From the NCBI GenBank assembly GCA_034509735.1, contig JACGWO010000003.1:36974466-37038465 (forward strand): a stretch of DNA of 64,000 bases. The letters are read 5' to 3'. This DNA comes from Sesamum alatum (taxonomy: Eukaryota; Streptophyta; Magnoliopsida; Lamiales; Pedaliaceae). Each line of letters begins with the position of its first letter. Position 1 is the first letter of the stretch. Under the pieces are notes generated by a model, which did not search any database, was not told the origin of the DNA, and saw only the letters and a program-made list of their open reading frames with translations. Positions 43,652 through 57,452 of this stretch are shown piece by piece. The position numbers and the translations under genes were made by a program.

Positions 43652-44760
43652 AGACCAATTTCCCACCTTCTTCGATTTATTACAACTTTGTCAGCTCAAA
43701 TATTGGTCGTGTGTGTGTTTGAATTGTGGGTGGTTTGCATGTACATATGATGTATGTTAATTTACTCTCTCCTCGTCCGTTGCAGCTTGTGTGTAAACTT
43801 GTAGTTGATTATTTATGCTGTTGAAGTTCTGAATGCTCTGTTTCTGCTGAATCATTTCAATTTATAACACTATATAAATACTTGGTTTTGATGTTGATTT
43901 TTATGGTAAATGCTCTGTTTTCTGGTGAATGAATCATTTAGGCGGGGGATCGGATCGGACAAGCTGTTTTTCAGTTAGAAATACAGATTATGAGTTTGTT
44001 TGTCAGAAACAGACCATGGCCACTGCCCAAGGGTAAATCGGGAAATTTTAGAACCTACTTTGTCGCGAAGCTGCAAATTGCATTCTATTTCAGGATTTTC
44101 TATTAGGACAACACTTGATAAATCAGCTTTGATCCTTAAGATTCACCAAGATTTTCCTCGAAATAACTAGTTTGCCCCTCCAAACTAATATTACATTTGT
44201 AACATTGGTCAAAGATCAACCCTTGTCCTTTCGTTTTGATAAGTAGTAATAATGAGATGATAAGTATCATCATTTTTTTTCTCTTCATATCATCATATTC
44301 AAATCAAATAGCAAATATAATTCACTTATATTATAATAGATTCTTTTGACTCATTATTAAGATAAAATGATAATGATTATTGAATGTAATAACTTGAAAT
44401 TCAAGAAAATAACACGTGGATATGACAGTATGTTAATGATAAGAAAATTGACCTACGCCGAAATGGTGATAGCCTCCCCGATGATAAGTAGCCGAAATCG
44501 TGATAAGTCCGAGGACAGCCTCCAACTCAAATTACAACTTCTCAATTTTTCTTTTTCTTTTTTAAATAGTGTACAGGCCGATACGCAGCTGAAAGTGGGC
44601 TTTGTCCCAATTCAAATGCCCAAATGAATGTAATTTTCCCGACAGGCTCAAAACGAGGTTGCTTTTGTAATTTACTTAGATTGGACTATTGCATGAATAA
44701 CATCAATGCTCATAGCAGGAATCGGGCTTCAAGATAGCCTTTAGGCAAGGCAAAGTTGTT
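43652..44760 (+). repeat. 3' region and tail of the SP10 unit
   Basis: ACAACTTTGTCAG block, GGTGGTTTGCATG, then sequence shared with SP6/SP9. From 44,410 (GGATATGACAGTATGTTAATG) it is the uninterrupted counterpart of the SP9 tail. The small frame at 44,367-44,627 is not kept in SP9. Confidence 0.7.
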
Positions 44761-46910
44761 GTTGCCCTGTGCGGGCTTGTAAACCCAAGTAGGGCAACAG
44801 GTGGCTAATTGCTGGCCTGCCCGTTCAAACCAAGGAGTTGGGCCATGTGGTTCAGGCGAAGGTTTGGATTTCGTGACTTCTAAAGTAGAAGACACTACAT
44901 CAAACTAACTGGCTTCATAGAGCAGTAAAAACTTTCTGTTCTTTGCAATGAAAGGATAACAGTTTGACTCTTGGTCGACGAAAGCTAGGTGGGTTGGTCC
45001 TAATTGGACAATCAACTTTTATAAGTCTTGTTAACAAACATTGTAAATTAAAATGTCGGGATCAAATAATAAAATGAGAAGCCCATTGGGGCCTAAGCAG
45101 TCGAGTTAGGAATTCTTGGAATGCTAAGAAATCTTCCATTTGGGCCTTTCCACTGGCCTTAAGTTTGATCGGAAGAAATAGATTAAAATTATTATTCTTG
45201 GTGGTCGGATTCTTGCTACAAATCACAATGCTTCTCCTTATGCGGGCTCTCTAATTTTTTTTTCAAAGTTAAAATTTAAAATCGTCTAAATTATTCAAAT
45301 AAATCTAAAATTTTGATTATTTGAAACCTGAAATGCTAATTTTCAAATTCATCAATCTAAACACAATATCGATAATATGATTGATTTATTAATTTTCAGC
45401 GCGAGACTTGAAGAATTTTAAAAAATAATAAATCAAATTTCCCACTCTAAAACTCTAAAGTATCATTCTTAGGTGGAGGATATCTAATTTAGAGTAGACC
45501 CGATTACATAATTGAAAGTAGTTCATTCTTATCGCTGAATCAAAAGACGTCAGATATATAGGTCAAAACTAAATTGTACATTTTAGATTCATATAGGCTA
45601 AATTTATTGCAACCTTAGCACATGGTCGGTGATAAATAAATGTACATACATGATACACCCACCCTAGTGACCTAATTTTAATTAAACAAACTATTGATGC
45701 TGGTCTGGTGGTGGTGGATTTCATTCCTCAAGGCCCCCACTTCCATCACATTTTGTCATGTGGCTGTTGTACCATTTTGTCACTTTTCTAACACCCCATC
45801 ATCGTCATCATCTTCTTCTTCTTGTATAAATACCTAATTCTTTTTTAATTAAATTCTATTTTCTGTTGTTCCTTTCAATGCCCTTATAATTACGAAATCA
45901 ATGGTGCATAGAAATAAGAAGGAACAAATTACTAAACATTCCTGATTCATGAGTCTATATAATTTATTCCAAAAAAATATCAATATTATTATACAAATCA
46001 CCTTACTTTCTAACTGTCAGGACTGATTTTTATAGTTACGCAGAAACTAAGATAATTTGTATAAATAAACCATAAATTAAAGGTGTAAATATAATTATTT
46101 CGAATAAGAAAAAAAAAACAAAAAAAACAGAGATGGGTTTTGGAAGATGTAGAAAATGAATGATGTCGCCATTGAGACAACATAAATAGTGAGAGAGTTT
46201 ACATTCTTGTTGTGGGTGTCAGCATCTTATCCTTTGCAAAGACGAGGGCTACATACAGTGGCATTTCGGAGTGAGCGGACCAAACGTAGTAGCAAGAAAG
46301 TAGTGGATGTTGTTATCTGCTTATGATTGAAGTTCAGTTGAATTGAGATGTTTGACAACTCTTTCTTTCTTTTTTTTTCCTTAAAAAAGTGAATTTCGTA
46401 AATGAGGCCCAAGTAAAGTTGTTAGTTCGAGTTTCACTAATATGGGTATATGTCTGCTCCTGCTATAATAATTTTTTACTTCTTTGTTTCGTTGAACTCA
46501 TTCTTTGATTTGAATTAAAGATGTATGGATCAATTTTTAAATTTTATGTATTGAATGATGTACTGAATCACATGTTATAAAAATAAATAAATAAATAAAT
46601 TTCAATTATTTTTCACTAAAAGGAATGAAGGTTGAGGAGTTTTTTTTTTATATAATATTTTGGTGTTTTTGTAAACTTTTACTAATTATTTTGGGTTTTA
46701 ATGGTTTGTTAATGTGTAAAAATTTCATAAAATGCCCTCTCCAAAAAATAAGACCGCAATTTATTTAAGGGATATTTTAATAATTTGATTTATAAATTAT
46801 TTTTATATCAAATTTTAGTCTATTTTATTCAATTAATTTTCAAATACTCATTAATTAGAAATAAACAAAATTCTTACTTGAAGCCATAATAGTCACTGAG
46901 TTATGAACTA
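44761..46910. other. Intergenic stretch
   Basis: No gene seen. A promoter-like patch at 45,770-45,840 (CATGTGGCTGTTG, TATAAATACC) resembles SP promoters loosely, but only a 14-codon frame follows. Confidence 0.4.
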
Positions 46911-47128
46911 GGGTAAAATTACTAGACACTTGGGGTTAGGCCAAATTACTACTACACCCCTCCAGGGGTGTTAGTATAATATTTTAAGGGGTATTTATAT
47001 AAGTTTTGCTTTTAAATAGAGGGTGTAATTGTAATTATTTTAGGGGGTGTAGTTCTAATTTTACAAAAGGTAAAGAGTATTTGTGTATTTTGACCTAATC
47101 TTAAGAAGTGTCAATATAATTTACCAAA
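46911..47128. mobile_element. Foldback element, family of 13,335-13,592
   Basis: Begins AGGGTAAAATTACTAGACAC and ends AGTGTCAATATAATTTACC, with ACACCCCTCCAGGGGTGT at the centre. No clean flank duplication. Confidence 0.6.
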
Positions 47129-47316
47129 AAATTTATGTATTCCCAAATCGAAATTGGTGAAAAATCAACTCCTTGCAATTCAAAACTCAAAAGTCAATTT
47201 CCTTTTACATAAGTATCCATAGAAATTACCCATGATAACTTAGCTTAATGAGTTCAAGTTCCACAAGACGTGTAGGTAGTTATCTCACATTATATGAGTT
47301 TATTATATTTGTTTCA

Positions 47317-48437
47317 TTTGTTCTTAGGGCAAAATGTATCCTACTCCCTGTGTTATTCGAAAAGAACAATTTACTCCCTTGTGTACAAAAATTATCAATT
47401 TACCCCCCTATATTTTTAAAAAAGAAGCAAAATATCCCCCCCCCCCCCACCCATGCGAGGGATGCAACACACGCACCCTACGTGTGATTCTGATTAAATT
47501 TTACCTAAAAAATGATGCTTGTACCCCTAAATTTGACCGTTAGATCTTGTTACATATATTTATTGACGGTGGAGATTGGATAAACAAATCAAGGGCTTAG
47601 ATCTTTCCTTCTTTAGATCAATGGTTCATATTTATATATAAAATTAATGGCTCATATTTATTTGAATTAGATCAATAGTTCAAATTTATACAAAATATAA
47701 AAATAAATTATAAATTATATATACATATAATATAAATATAAATATAAATATTCACAAAAAAATAACATATAATATTAGTAAAATATAAAAATAAAAATTT
47801 GGGGGGGGGGGAGGAGGCCGCCGTCGACCTGGGTGGGGGGAAGGCGACGGGAAAGAGGAGGGAGGGCGTGCGGCTGGAGAAGGAGGCGGCGATGGGAATG
47901 GGGTGGGGGGCGACACGAAATGCAATGGGAGGGAAGGCGATGGGGTGGGGGCTGTTGGGTAGGGAGAAGGAAGGGGCGGCGGGGAGAGGGGAGGAGGAGG
48001 GGTGGCGGCTGTTGGGGATGGATGGGGCTGCTGGGGAGGGGAGGGGCGCGGGGCGGTGGGAAGGGCGTCGGCGGTGCCTGCCGGCCGGATCGGAGAAGAG
48101 GTATACATACATATATTATATATATTATAAATACATATTATATATATTATATTATCATATATATATTTGAAAAATATATTTTGAATTTTGTTTATAAATT
48201 ATATATGAAATTAAATCTGGACTGTTGATTTGTATCAGATAAAATTCAATGGTTGTAAAATAAAAAAACATTCAAAAAAGAAAATGAGCGCGTGTATCAC
48301 ACAACTCGCGTGAGGGGGTATTTTGCTTACTTCTTTAAAATACAAGGGGATAAATTGATAATTTTTTTTACACAAGGAGGTAAATTGCTCTTTTCTTATA
48401 ACGCAGGGGGTAAATCACATTTTGCCCTTTGTTCTTA
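47317..48437. mobile_element. 1.1 kb foldback element with GC-rich core, perfect 10-base duplication
   Basis: The element (47,327-48,427) begins GGGCAAAATG and ends CATTTTGCCC. It is flanked by TTTGTTCTTA at 47,317-47,326 and 48,428-48,437. Arms carry CAACACACGC / GCGCGTGTATCACAC, as in 31,453-33,024. The core (47,795-48,090) is very G-rich on the plus strand (GGGGAGGAGG and GGTGGGGGG runs) within otherwise AT-rich DNA. The 10-base duplication and long arms fit Mutator-like elements; a captured host fragment is possible. Proline-rich frames opposite the G-rich strand are low complexity. Confidence 0.8.
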
Positions 48438-51400
48438 ACTATGTTGATGTACCAATCAAACATTGTATTGTTGAGTTATTAAGATATTGATCTAATCACA
48501 CAATTACCGCTTAAAAAAATATCCATAGAAATTAAATCACGTATCTTATGTTTCATAGAGAAAAAGAAAATATTCAGATTATCCATGTTTTTACGTTTTG
48601 CCATCTATGTTTTTTTTTTTTTTTTTGCCATCCCAAAAATCGACAGAAAATCATTCATAAAATTCGAATCAACCATCTGTTGATTGTAAACCTGACATTA
48701 CAATGGATCAACACATATATGAGAACAAGAACAAAACAACATAAATAAATTTAATAATATAAATATTAACAACTACTACTAAATGACATGATCATAGTTT
48801 GTTCTTTTTCGACCAAATTCATAATAAATTAGAAGTTGATATTATTCAAATCTTCAATAGACTTTTTTGACAGAAAAGCTGAGCCACATTTTTATGGTCT
48901 TATGTCCAAAAAGTGCATATTGACAAGGAGAATTATGAGGTGGATGTGTAATACTTAATCCATAAGAATTAATAATTTAATACTGTGGTCCAGACTCCAA
49001 ATAAGAATGAGTCAACATTATTAAATAAGATAAACATACATTTGAGTGTGAAGGTGCATTAATGGGCAGCTGGGAATAAATATTATATTAATTATATTAC
49101 AATTAGGTTATTAAGGTATTTTAATTGGCAAAGATGCCAACAGAACATGACGACGCAAGAGCAGACGTTCTGGAGAGCGACATGCGCACGGCTAAATTTC
49201 GCTACAGACTCAATATATCCGTTGGTTTCTGTCAGATGATATATATTAATTTTTTATTACAAAACTTGATCCAAAAATGCAAAAAAGAAAAATTATTATA
49301 GAAATGAGTAAATAAATACTATATTGATTTTGGGAGATTTAGAGGGAAAAAAATAGGGATATGTGTGTAGGCATGCAAAATTTATTACCAATTATATATT
49401 GATATGTGTAATATATATATATACATATATATTTATTAATCTTCTATTTTTTGTAAAAATATAATATTAATTGATGGATAAAATCACATATTGTCAGGTA
49501 TGGAATTAAAATATTTAAGGCAATTTAAATCTTGTTTTGCCAACAAAAAGAAGCAAATGCCAATAAATTATGTAAGGACCAATTAAATTGTATCGCTTCA
49601 TTGCGTAAATATAGCAAAGTTTTTTCACTCTACAACTATAAAAATAGGTGTTTATTACCAACAATTGAAGATGCAAAGATGCAAGAGAAGACACAAGTGA
49701 AACATAAGACAAGAGACAAGTGCATACACAAGTCAAGAGACAACTCAAAACACACAGATGAATACATAGGTCAAGAGGCAAGAAGACGGAAATCAAGAAA
49801 CAATTAAAGACACATGAGTGAAGACACCAAATCAAGAGGCAAGAAGGCACAAGTGAAGATTTAATCAAAAGAGAGCACTCAAGAAATTTCAAGATTCTCT
49901 CTGACGCAAATCAAGAAAGATTTATGGTATTGAAGGCAAACGTCAAGGTGTATCTCGACAATAATCAGATTCAACTATTAATGCATGTTGTGGTGTAAAA
50001 TCCATGAATTAACATTATTGAAACATAAATCAAACTTGATGGAAGATCAAAAATTGATTCTACCAAGAAATACTCAAGTTCAGGGCAAAAGAGTTCATAT
50101 TTATGGCGTTTAATTCGAAAATAAGCTGAAAGCCCTCGATCTAATGTTATTGAAGACTCAAGTCAATATCGAAGGAGATCAAAATGTAAAAGCACACCTT
50201 TAAAGTCGTCAAATCAATTGAGTTCTTAAAGTAAAGATTAAAAAAACTCAAGTGGAGATTTTATAACTACATAATATAAAATTAATCCAAAAATTCATTT
50301 TGTATTTTCTTGTTTCATTCAATTCAGAAACATAAGAATTTGCATTACAATGTATTTTTTAGAATGTTTAATATATTTGACTTTGTGTTTTGTATTAGTG
50401 TAAGATAAATAAAACAAAAGTTAAAACATGCTGAATTGTGTATTTTATAAAGATACAAAACAAATATTCGAAATAATTTTTTATATATCTATTTTTCAAA
50501 TAACAAAAAAGTGAAAACAAACAAAGCCTTAGGTTCTGCTCTTTTTCTTGTTTGTGTGTGCTTTTTTTCCTATTTTTGTTCTTTTCTTTAATATCACGAG
50601 TTATAATTTTATTTTCTGAAACATCATATCGCTTGAAATATACTATTTTATAAATATAACGGCAATAGTATAAAAATATCAACAAAAAAAAAAAAAAAAA
50701 AACTCCTCCATATTTAGCTCTAATCTAGATCCTTTCATGATGCGGAACCATTAAATTTGATGGAGATAGAGTACTATAATTTTGCAATTTAATTAAAATT
50801 CCAGTAAAGTTTAATTTTATCAAGGCGAATGTCATCATTAGTCGATAATTGCCACCACAAGAACAAATATTATCATCATAAATATGTTATTAATTTTCTA
50901 GCTATAGTAATAATTTAATGACAATTCTTATATTGAATTATTACAAGGTTAAAATTATAGTAATTTAAAAATATAGTTCTACGAAAAATTATCACTTAAT
51001 ATTCTATAATAATATTGTTTGACTACAAAAAAGTTGACTATTCCCTACACTATAAATCACCACAACTTAAAAGGCATAATAAGTCAATACTATCAATTTC
51101 CACCGGACAAATCGATGCAAAAAACTTAAGTTTTGACATCGGTTAAGCAACATTCACTATGGTTTTTCCTATGACCAGAATATTCGCCATAATTTTTAGT
51201 TATAGCAAATATTCGACACCGCTTGCCGAAACAACAGCTAATAACTATTGTACAACCGTGATTAATTAGTATACATACATTTTTTAATTTTAACCATATT
51301 AAAAAATAAAATCTCTTCTAGTGTTTGTTGTTCAGTGAAACTTGGCATATACATATCTAATAATTAATTAATAGTCGCAATAATTACTATAACATGCATG

Positions 51401-52147
51401 CTATGTACTTGATGTTTTATTTATTCTATTTTTTAATAATTATTTGTGGATATACGAAATAATAAACCTAATTTGTTTATTTTTGAGACGGAGACGTAAT
51501 GATTAATTTGTTTAAGCCATCAAACAGCGACAGTTGAGCCTTTCTCGATTAGATTTCAGAAAATGACTTGTTTTATTTATTCCACTCTGTGTCCGAACAA
51601 AGTGGTAATACCTACTCATATATTTATATATAATTAATTAATACATTTTCATTTCTTTTTCGATGCTACCCAAAATTTTAGTCCTAATGTCGTGGAACTT
51701 TGTCAGTTTGTTTTTTTGGAAGGGTAGGGTATGATGCTTCTTAATATTGAATTGAACTATTATTGGCTACGCACTAGATCATGTTCTTGCCTAGGAATTG
51801 ATTTTTCTATTACTAATACTAAATGTCTAATCAATTGAATATTTAAATGTAGTTTGGACTTTAAAGTATATATTTTCTAAAGAAACATATTGTAAGATGT
51901 ATTTTTGAGAATTTATTTATATGTTGGTAATCTAAATTGCTAATAAATTCAATCTTTAGGCAAGATGAGAGCAAGTCTAAAATTAAAGGGACCCTTTTAG
52001 GATCGTTCTGATAAGCACATGACTTTCTGGTGATTAAGTCAGATAATATCGGACAAGATCTAATAGCCGGTTATTCTTAAATTTAGAGTGCTAATAAATG
52101 TTTTAATATTTTTCAATCACTTTGCTGAAAATTATATATAAAAGGAT
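48438..52147. other. Long AT-rich intergenic stretch
   Basis: No gene seen. The section 49,670-49,900 is A/G-rich (AAGACACAAGTGAA, TCAAGAGGCAAGAAG repeats), giving overlapping frames on both strands without recognisable content. Confidence 0.4.
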
Positions 52148-52527
52148 AGATTACATTGACGCTTTTTGAGGCTATGTCAAAATACATAAGGATCACCTAC
52201 TTTTTGAAAATTATAATTACATTCATTGAGGTTGTAGTTGCAATTACAAGTACTATCCCGATTCAGTAGCAAAAGTTTACATAAACACCTCCTAATGTAC
52301 ATTACACTAACAACCCCTAAGGTGTGTACCTAAAATTTTGCAAAAATCACCCTAAGGTACGTCACATTAACACCCTCTAAAGGGTGGTGTACCTATATTT
52401 TGCAAAAGCCGAGGAACTTTTGTGTATTTACACCCTCTAAAGGGTGGTGTACCTATATTTTGCAAAAGCCGAGGAACTTTTGTGTATTTAGACTAACTTC
52501 AAGGGGTGTTAATGTAACTCACCCTTA
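52148..52527. mobile_element. Foldback element with an internal 60-base tandem duplication
   Basis: Begins GGATAGATTACATTGACGC and ends GGTGTTAATGTAACTCACCC. Inside, 52,371-52,430 and 52,431-52,490 are identical 60-base copies starting CACCCTCTAAAGGG. Same family as 13,335-13,592. Confidence 0.65.
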
Positions 52528-54045
52528 ATAAAAATTAACTTCTCACTTAGTGTGCATGTGCATAAATTTTAGTGTGTCATACAGTTGTTTAGAATTAGGT
52601 TTGTGAGGGATCAATTTTAAGTCTGAGTGTCACCAACATAAAAAAACGTGCACGTTATATATGTATACCTATTTTCATAAACAACGAGGATTTCTGGCCA
52701 TCTTGTTAGTATTTGAAACTTATCATAAAAGCTTTATAAATTATTCCAAATACCTCAAATTTATATTCTAAGATAAAACAATGTTTTATAAAATATAAAA
52801 ACTTTTCATATTTGATACAAGTGTAAGCAAATAACCTCTTAATGTAACATTGTCAATTATAACTTAAATTCACTCTACTCAAATCTTCTTACATACATTT
52901 TCAAACTTTTGTCAAGACATACATGTTAAAATAAATGATCAGAAAATCATTATTTATCGTTTTCATTGCTTATTTACGTTTCGAACTTGTACCGATTCTT
53001 ACATGTACACAGACACACACGCACGAAAACTTGGGACCCTCTTCGCATTAAACCTCACCATAAATATTTCCTACAACGCTGTAAGGAGAATTAAATCCTG
53101 AGCAAGTAGTCTTACTTGTTCACATATGAGAGGCTCTAAATCGAAGCTTTTCAGTGCTGATTAGCTGTAAAAGAGAAACAGTGCTGTATGGATGAGGCAA
53201 ATTCAAAGACCAAACGTGTCCTTGTCCTTTGCTTCAGTGGCAAAAATTGTTCATCACTACTCAGTAGTCACCACATGAATTATCCCCCACCCCCCACCCC
53301 ACCCCACCCCACCCCCCATTTCAATTAAATAAATATATATATTTATATAGCACTCCTTTTAATTGTGTGTTTGCAAATGGTTTGCATGTGATGTGAAGTC
53401 AATGATCCAACTTGTAATAAGTCACAATATTCATGGCTAATTGTGGGTGTGTGGAGCTATAAATTTTTAGTTTAAACGAAGATAAAATAATTTATTTGAT
53501 CTAGGAGGATGATTTTGGAATTTCTTATATATATATTTTTGAAATGATGATTATGGAATTTAGAGTGAGTTATTATAAAATAAAATTTAAATTCTATGTC
53601 GCAATTTAATTAGGTATAAAGTTGTGAGAGATGATTCGACAGATTAGCTCTTTGCTGACTTTGTCTTTGTGAGTAAGAATGAAAATCAGGACATCTTTCG
53701 TGATTACATATAGCTTTCTTCATTGCTTATATTTTTTTATTGATTATGTATATTAGTAGTCGGGCGCAATCTATCCCTATGGAAAATATTCAAAAAATAT
53801 AATATTTATGTCTTTAGTTATTAGAAGATTTTTTTTTGGCTTATCAGCTTTTGAATACCAATAGTAATTTTATATTTTTTTTCTCTCAACGCATTATTCC
53901 GCGTTTATTTCATCTCACCCCACATGTCTTTCTTCGTACAAACTTTTTTCTTTCTCATTCCTTCACAAGTTTCATTTTTGTCTTCATCTCACACTACAAT
54001 TCTTTTTATATGTTCATGAAAATCGCATACAACAATAAATGGTAT
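52528..54045. other. AT-rich stretch with a (CCCCA)n tract
   Basis: No gene seen. A C-rich run of CCCCA/CCCCCA units lies at about 53,286-53,318. Confidence 0.45.
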
Positions 54046-54175
54046 TTTTTAAGGATTTAATGCAATTTACCCCCCTATGATATTATAAATGAGCAAATTA
54101 CCCCCTATGGAAAAAAAAAAAAAAACAGCAATTTATCCCTTTGTGTTTTTTAAAATGAAACAATTTACCTTCCTG
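54046..54175. mobile_element. Truncated foldback of the CAATTTACC family
   Basis: Only the left arm is present (GGATTTAATGCAATTTACCC, AGCAATTTATCCC, CAATTTACC); the right arm is missing. Confidence 0.6.
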
Positions 54176-54464
54176 TCTAGGTGTTGGTGTTTTGAAACGG
54201 AAACTAAAAATATTTGTATGATGATAGATGTGGATTGTGGAGTGTTGGTGTTTTGAAGCAGTAGTAGAGTAGTCTTGGCTACACAAAATCATGACGTGTT
54301 TTCAAGTCGACTAGTCGAGGGGTAGCGGTCTGCATCGAATTGCCTTTCAACATAACGACTTCCGACACTTTTTGCTGACTTTTTAATCGTGTCATATGAC
54401 AAATCATTACCAAAACTCATCATCCCATCTGCTAAAGATGATAGTGTGATCGATGATTCTTTAT

Positions 54465-54935
54465 CCGAGTGATGAGGTTGAGATTTCACAATTAAGATAT
54501 TGTGAATTTGAGTATTATGAATGTAGGATGTTGTTTAGTTTATAGGATGTTTGTATTATTTTTTTGGTTGCTTTAATATTGGTGTTTGTAGATTTAGAAA
54601 TGTTATTATACTGTGCGTTGAAATATTGTAATAGCAGTTGGTTGTTGTAGAATCATTGCAGTATTTTCAAATTAATAGTTTATCACTCATTATTAAAAAT
54701 AATAATGATAATAGTGTGAACCATATCAATTGAAGATTCGAAAAATATTGTTTGACATGTAATAAGTTAATTGATGGTAAATAATTTTTTTTTATTCGGT
54801 TTAGCTAATATCAGTAGATTTGGTCAATTTTGACTAACAAAAAAATCTATTTGTTAGATGAAAACAAAGGTCAACAACACTATATGTAATTTTCAAACCA
54901 TAGAGATTTTATGTGTAATACACAAAACATCGTGA
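54465..54935. repeat. SINE-like head and a single foldback arm
   Basis: GAGGTTGAGATTTCACAATT then TTGAGTATTATGAATGTAGG (54,472-54,530) matches the 27,050 head. From 54,740, a single arm of the 27.6 kb foldback family follows (GGTCAATTTTGACTAAC, TTGTTAGATGAAAACAAA). Confidence 0.45.
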
Positions 54936-55261
54936 GATAGCGGTGTAATAATCGTTAAAAATAATTTACCTTTGTTAACATAAAATCAGTCGTAGCAACT
55001 TCAACACATTTATTATTATAAAATTTAAAGTTTATAATTCTAAATCCATCAATTTAAATGCAACATCAAAGTATTTTATTTTATTTTTTGGAAATAAAAG
55101 CGATGAATATTATTAATTCAACTAAATTGATTACAATAAGCCCTGTCGACTATCGATATCTAATAGAGACAATGACAACAATTATACATTGATCGATAAT
55201 ATTACATAAATGAAATCTAAATAACCACTTACTATAACAGTATACAAATAATCTTACTATA

Positions 55262-55575
55262 CAGTATACTATCATCCCACGTATTGATGGGGATTCAAAC
55301 CCATAATCTTAGAACCAGATCATGGGACCTCAAGTTTAACCACTAGGCCAAAAAATCATTGTACATCAAAATATTTGCAACTCCAAACTTGAAATATTAG
55401 CCAAATGTTCTTATTAGGTACTTTTTCCATTTCAAATGATCAATTTCGTTGCACCACAATAAAAAAAAAAATTAATTAATTACGTAATAAATATAATTTA
55501 TTTAATTAAATACTTTTAAGTTTTTATAATAACGAAACATCCTGGTCGATGTGGGCTAAATCCCCCCCCCCCCCC
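55262..55575. repeat. Reversed SINE-like head and poly-C run
   Basis: GGGGATTCAAACCCATAATC and GGGACCTCAAGTTTAACCAC then TAGGCCAA (55,290-55,352) have the look of a reversed tRNA-derived SINE head. A run of C at about 55,562-55,575 lies after it. No gene. Confidence 0.4.
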
Positions 55576-55910
55576 ATTAATTATGATAATCCTTGCAATC
55601 AATAACATTTATTGTTAACAAAATATTACACACAATCAGATAGTCAAAATATCCCAAAATCTATTTCGATCCATGAATTCAATTTTTCAATGCAATTGAT
55701 TGTGTATAGTGCAAGGCAACTACTAATATTAATTAGATTCACTTGCTTAAAAGTAACTGTTAATATTAGATTTATTTACGCAACAGTAACTGTTAATGCA
55801 AGATTTAACTGTCAATTAAATATAATTTAGTTGAAGTTGCGACTCTATGGCCAAGAGAGCATGGGTATGAGACCGACAAATATAGGGGTACGGGCATTAA
55901 TTTACTTAAG

Positions 55911-56127
55911 GAAAAATGCAAGCAACTCTCCATGTAATATTGCAAATAAGTAAATTACTCCCTTATAAAAAATAAAATAATAACTTACCTCCAGGTGTTT
56001 TTTAAAATGAAGTAATTTATCTCCCCGTTTTTTTTAAATAGCACAGGGAGGTAATTGCTATTTTTTTTTCGTATGGGGGTAATTTGCTCATTTACAATAT
56101 CACAGGGAGGTAAATTGCATTAAACCT
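55911..56127. mobile_element. Foldback element of the CAATTTACC / GGTAAATTG family
   Basis: Arms with CTTACCTCC and GGGAGGTAA around 56,030, ending GGTAAATTGCATTAAACC. Flank duplication not clear. Confidence 0.6.
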
Positions 56128-56900
56128 GTTGACTTTAAAATAGTTTTTTGGTCAACTGTAATAATAGTTACTGATTAATTATATATATTTGATATTAATT
56201 TGACCTATATTAATTATTAATGATTGAAAATCATTATTTAATTGTAATTCATTTTTAAAAAAAAGAAAGAGAACCTAAATAAAGTAGTAAACGCATACTT
56301 ATTTGTTAAATTTTGATGTAAAACTGATGTAAGGATAGCATCATAATTCATAGTTCCTTGAGGAATGATTGTTAGCGTAGAAATAGGATCATGAAATTTG
56401 GATAAGTTGTATTGATTTAGGATGTGTAATCCAATTGTTGTAGATAAAGAAAATGGATAATTACATTTATCTATATCCTCTTACCTATATTCTATTTACA
56501 CAGATCGTCTCTATTTTTTAAAAAATTATACATACATCTATCAAAAAATATCAATCTTACACAAATTATCTTTACTTTTTGAAAAATTATAAACACATAC
56601 CTCAAAAAATGTTAATAACAGTACACAAATTACTCCAATTTTTTAACTGTCAAGAATGATTTTTATAATTATATTAAAATTAAAAACACTTTGTGTAAAT
56701 GGATCATAAATAACGAGGTGTAAATGTAATTATCCTTTGAAGATAAAATGAATAGAGATAAAAAGAAAAAGAGAAGACTGGATCAAAGTAAAAACTAAAA
56801 GGGAGGCTAAAATTGAGGTAAGGATAGGATAACAATAAATCCGTCCGGAGTTGATCTACATTTTCCTTCATCCACATTTGTAAAAACCAAGTCAACTTCC
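56128..56900. other. Intergenic stretch before the C2-domain gene
   Basis: No gene seen; AT-rich with direct repeats of the CAAAAAATxTCAAT type (56,540-56,620). Confidence 0.35.
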
Positions 56901-56959
56901 TGCCTTTCACGCCGTCTCATTCGCAACAAACACACACACAAAGTCCCACATAAACATCA

Positions 56960-57452
56960 ACTACGTTCGTACAAGACCTCTCTCGTTCTCTGTCTCTGTC
57001 TCTGTCTCTGTCTCTGTCTCTCTCTCTCCTCTGTGTTTTTTCTGTCTCTACCTATATGCAAAAAAGTATTTATTGTGTGGGTGTGTATAGGCTTACAGGC
57101 ATGCTGCTGTGATAATTATTATTTAATTTGAAAAGCTAAGGAAAATAACGGCATATTCCTCTCTCTATCTTTTTTTCCCTGCGCTCTCTCACTCACTTTT
57201 TAGTTATTTAGGGGGAGAAAATCCTGGGAGCAAAACAATTCAATTTATTGTATTGTTTGCAAGACTTTCGACTTTCATCCCGAAAAGCCCACCATTCTTT
57301 TCTAATCTGCATTTTCTTGATATAGGAAAGCCCATGTAGTGTTCATAGACCTTACCTACTGCATTCAATTTCTTCAAATCTCTGTTAAAAGAGCTACTTT
57401 TGCCTGTGAATTTTCCGGGTTTCTTGAGTCTTTTTCTGGGTCTTGAGCGACG
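56960..57452 (+). promoter_or_regulatory. Probable 5' leader of the C2-domain gene, with a CT-rich tract
   Basis: A GTCTCT/CTCTCT microsatellite at about 56,980-57,028 is followed by pyrimidine-rich sequence up to the ATG at 57,453. CT-rich leaders are common in plant genes. No clear TATA box was found. Confidence 0.4.

Noticed and set aside
45770..45960. A possible eleventh SP promoter (CATGTGGCTGTTG, TATAAATACC)
   Set aside because: Only loose similarity; no ORF with the SP core follows, just a 14-codon frame from 45,901.
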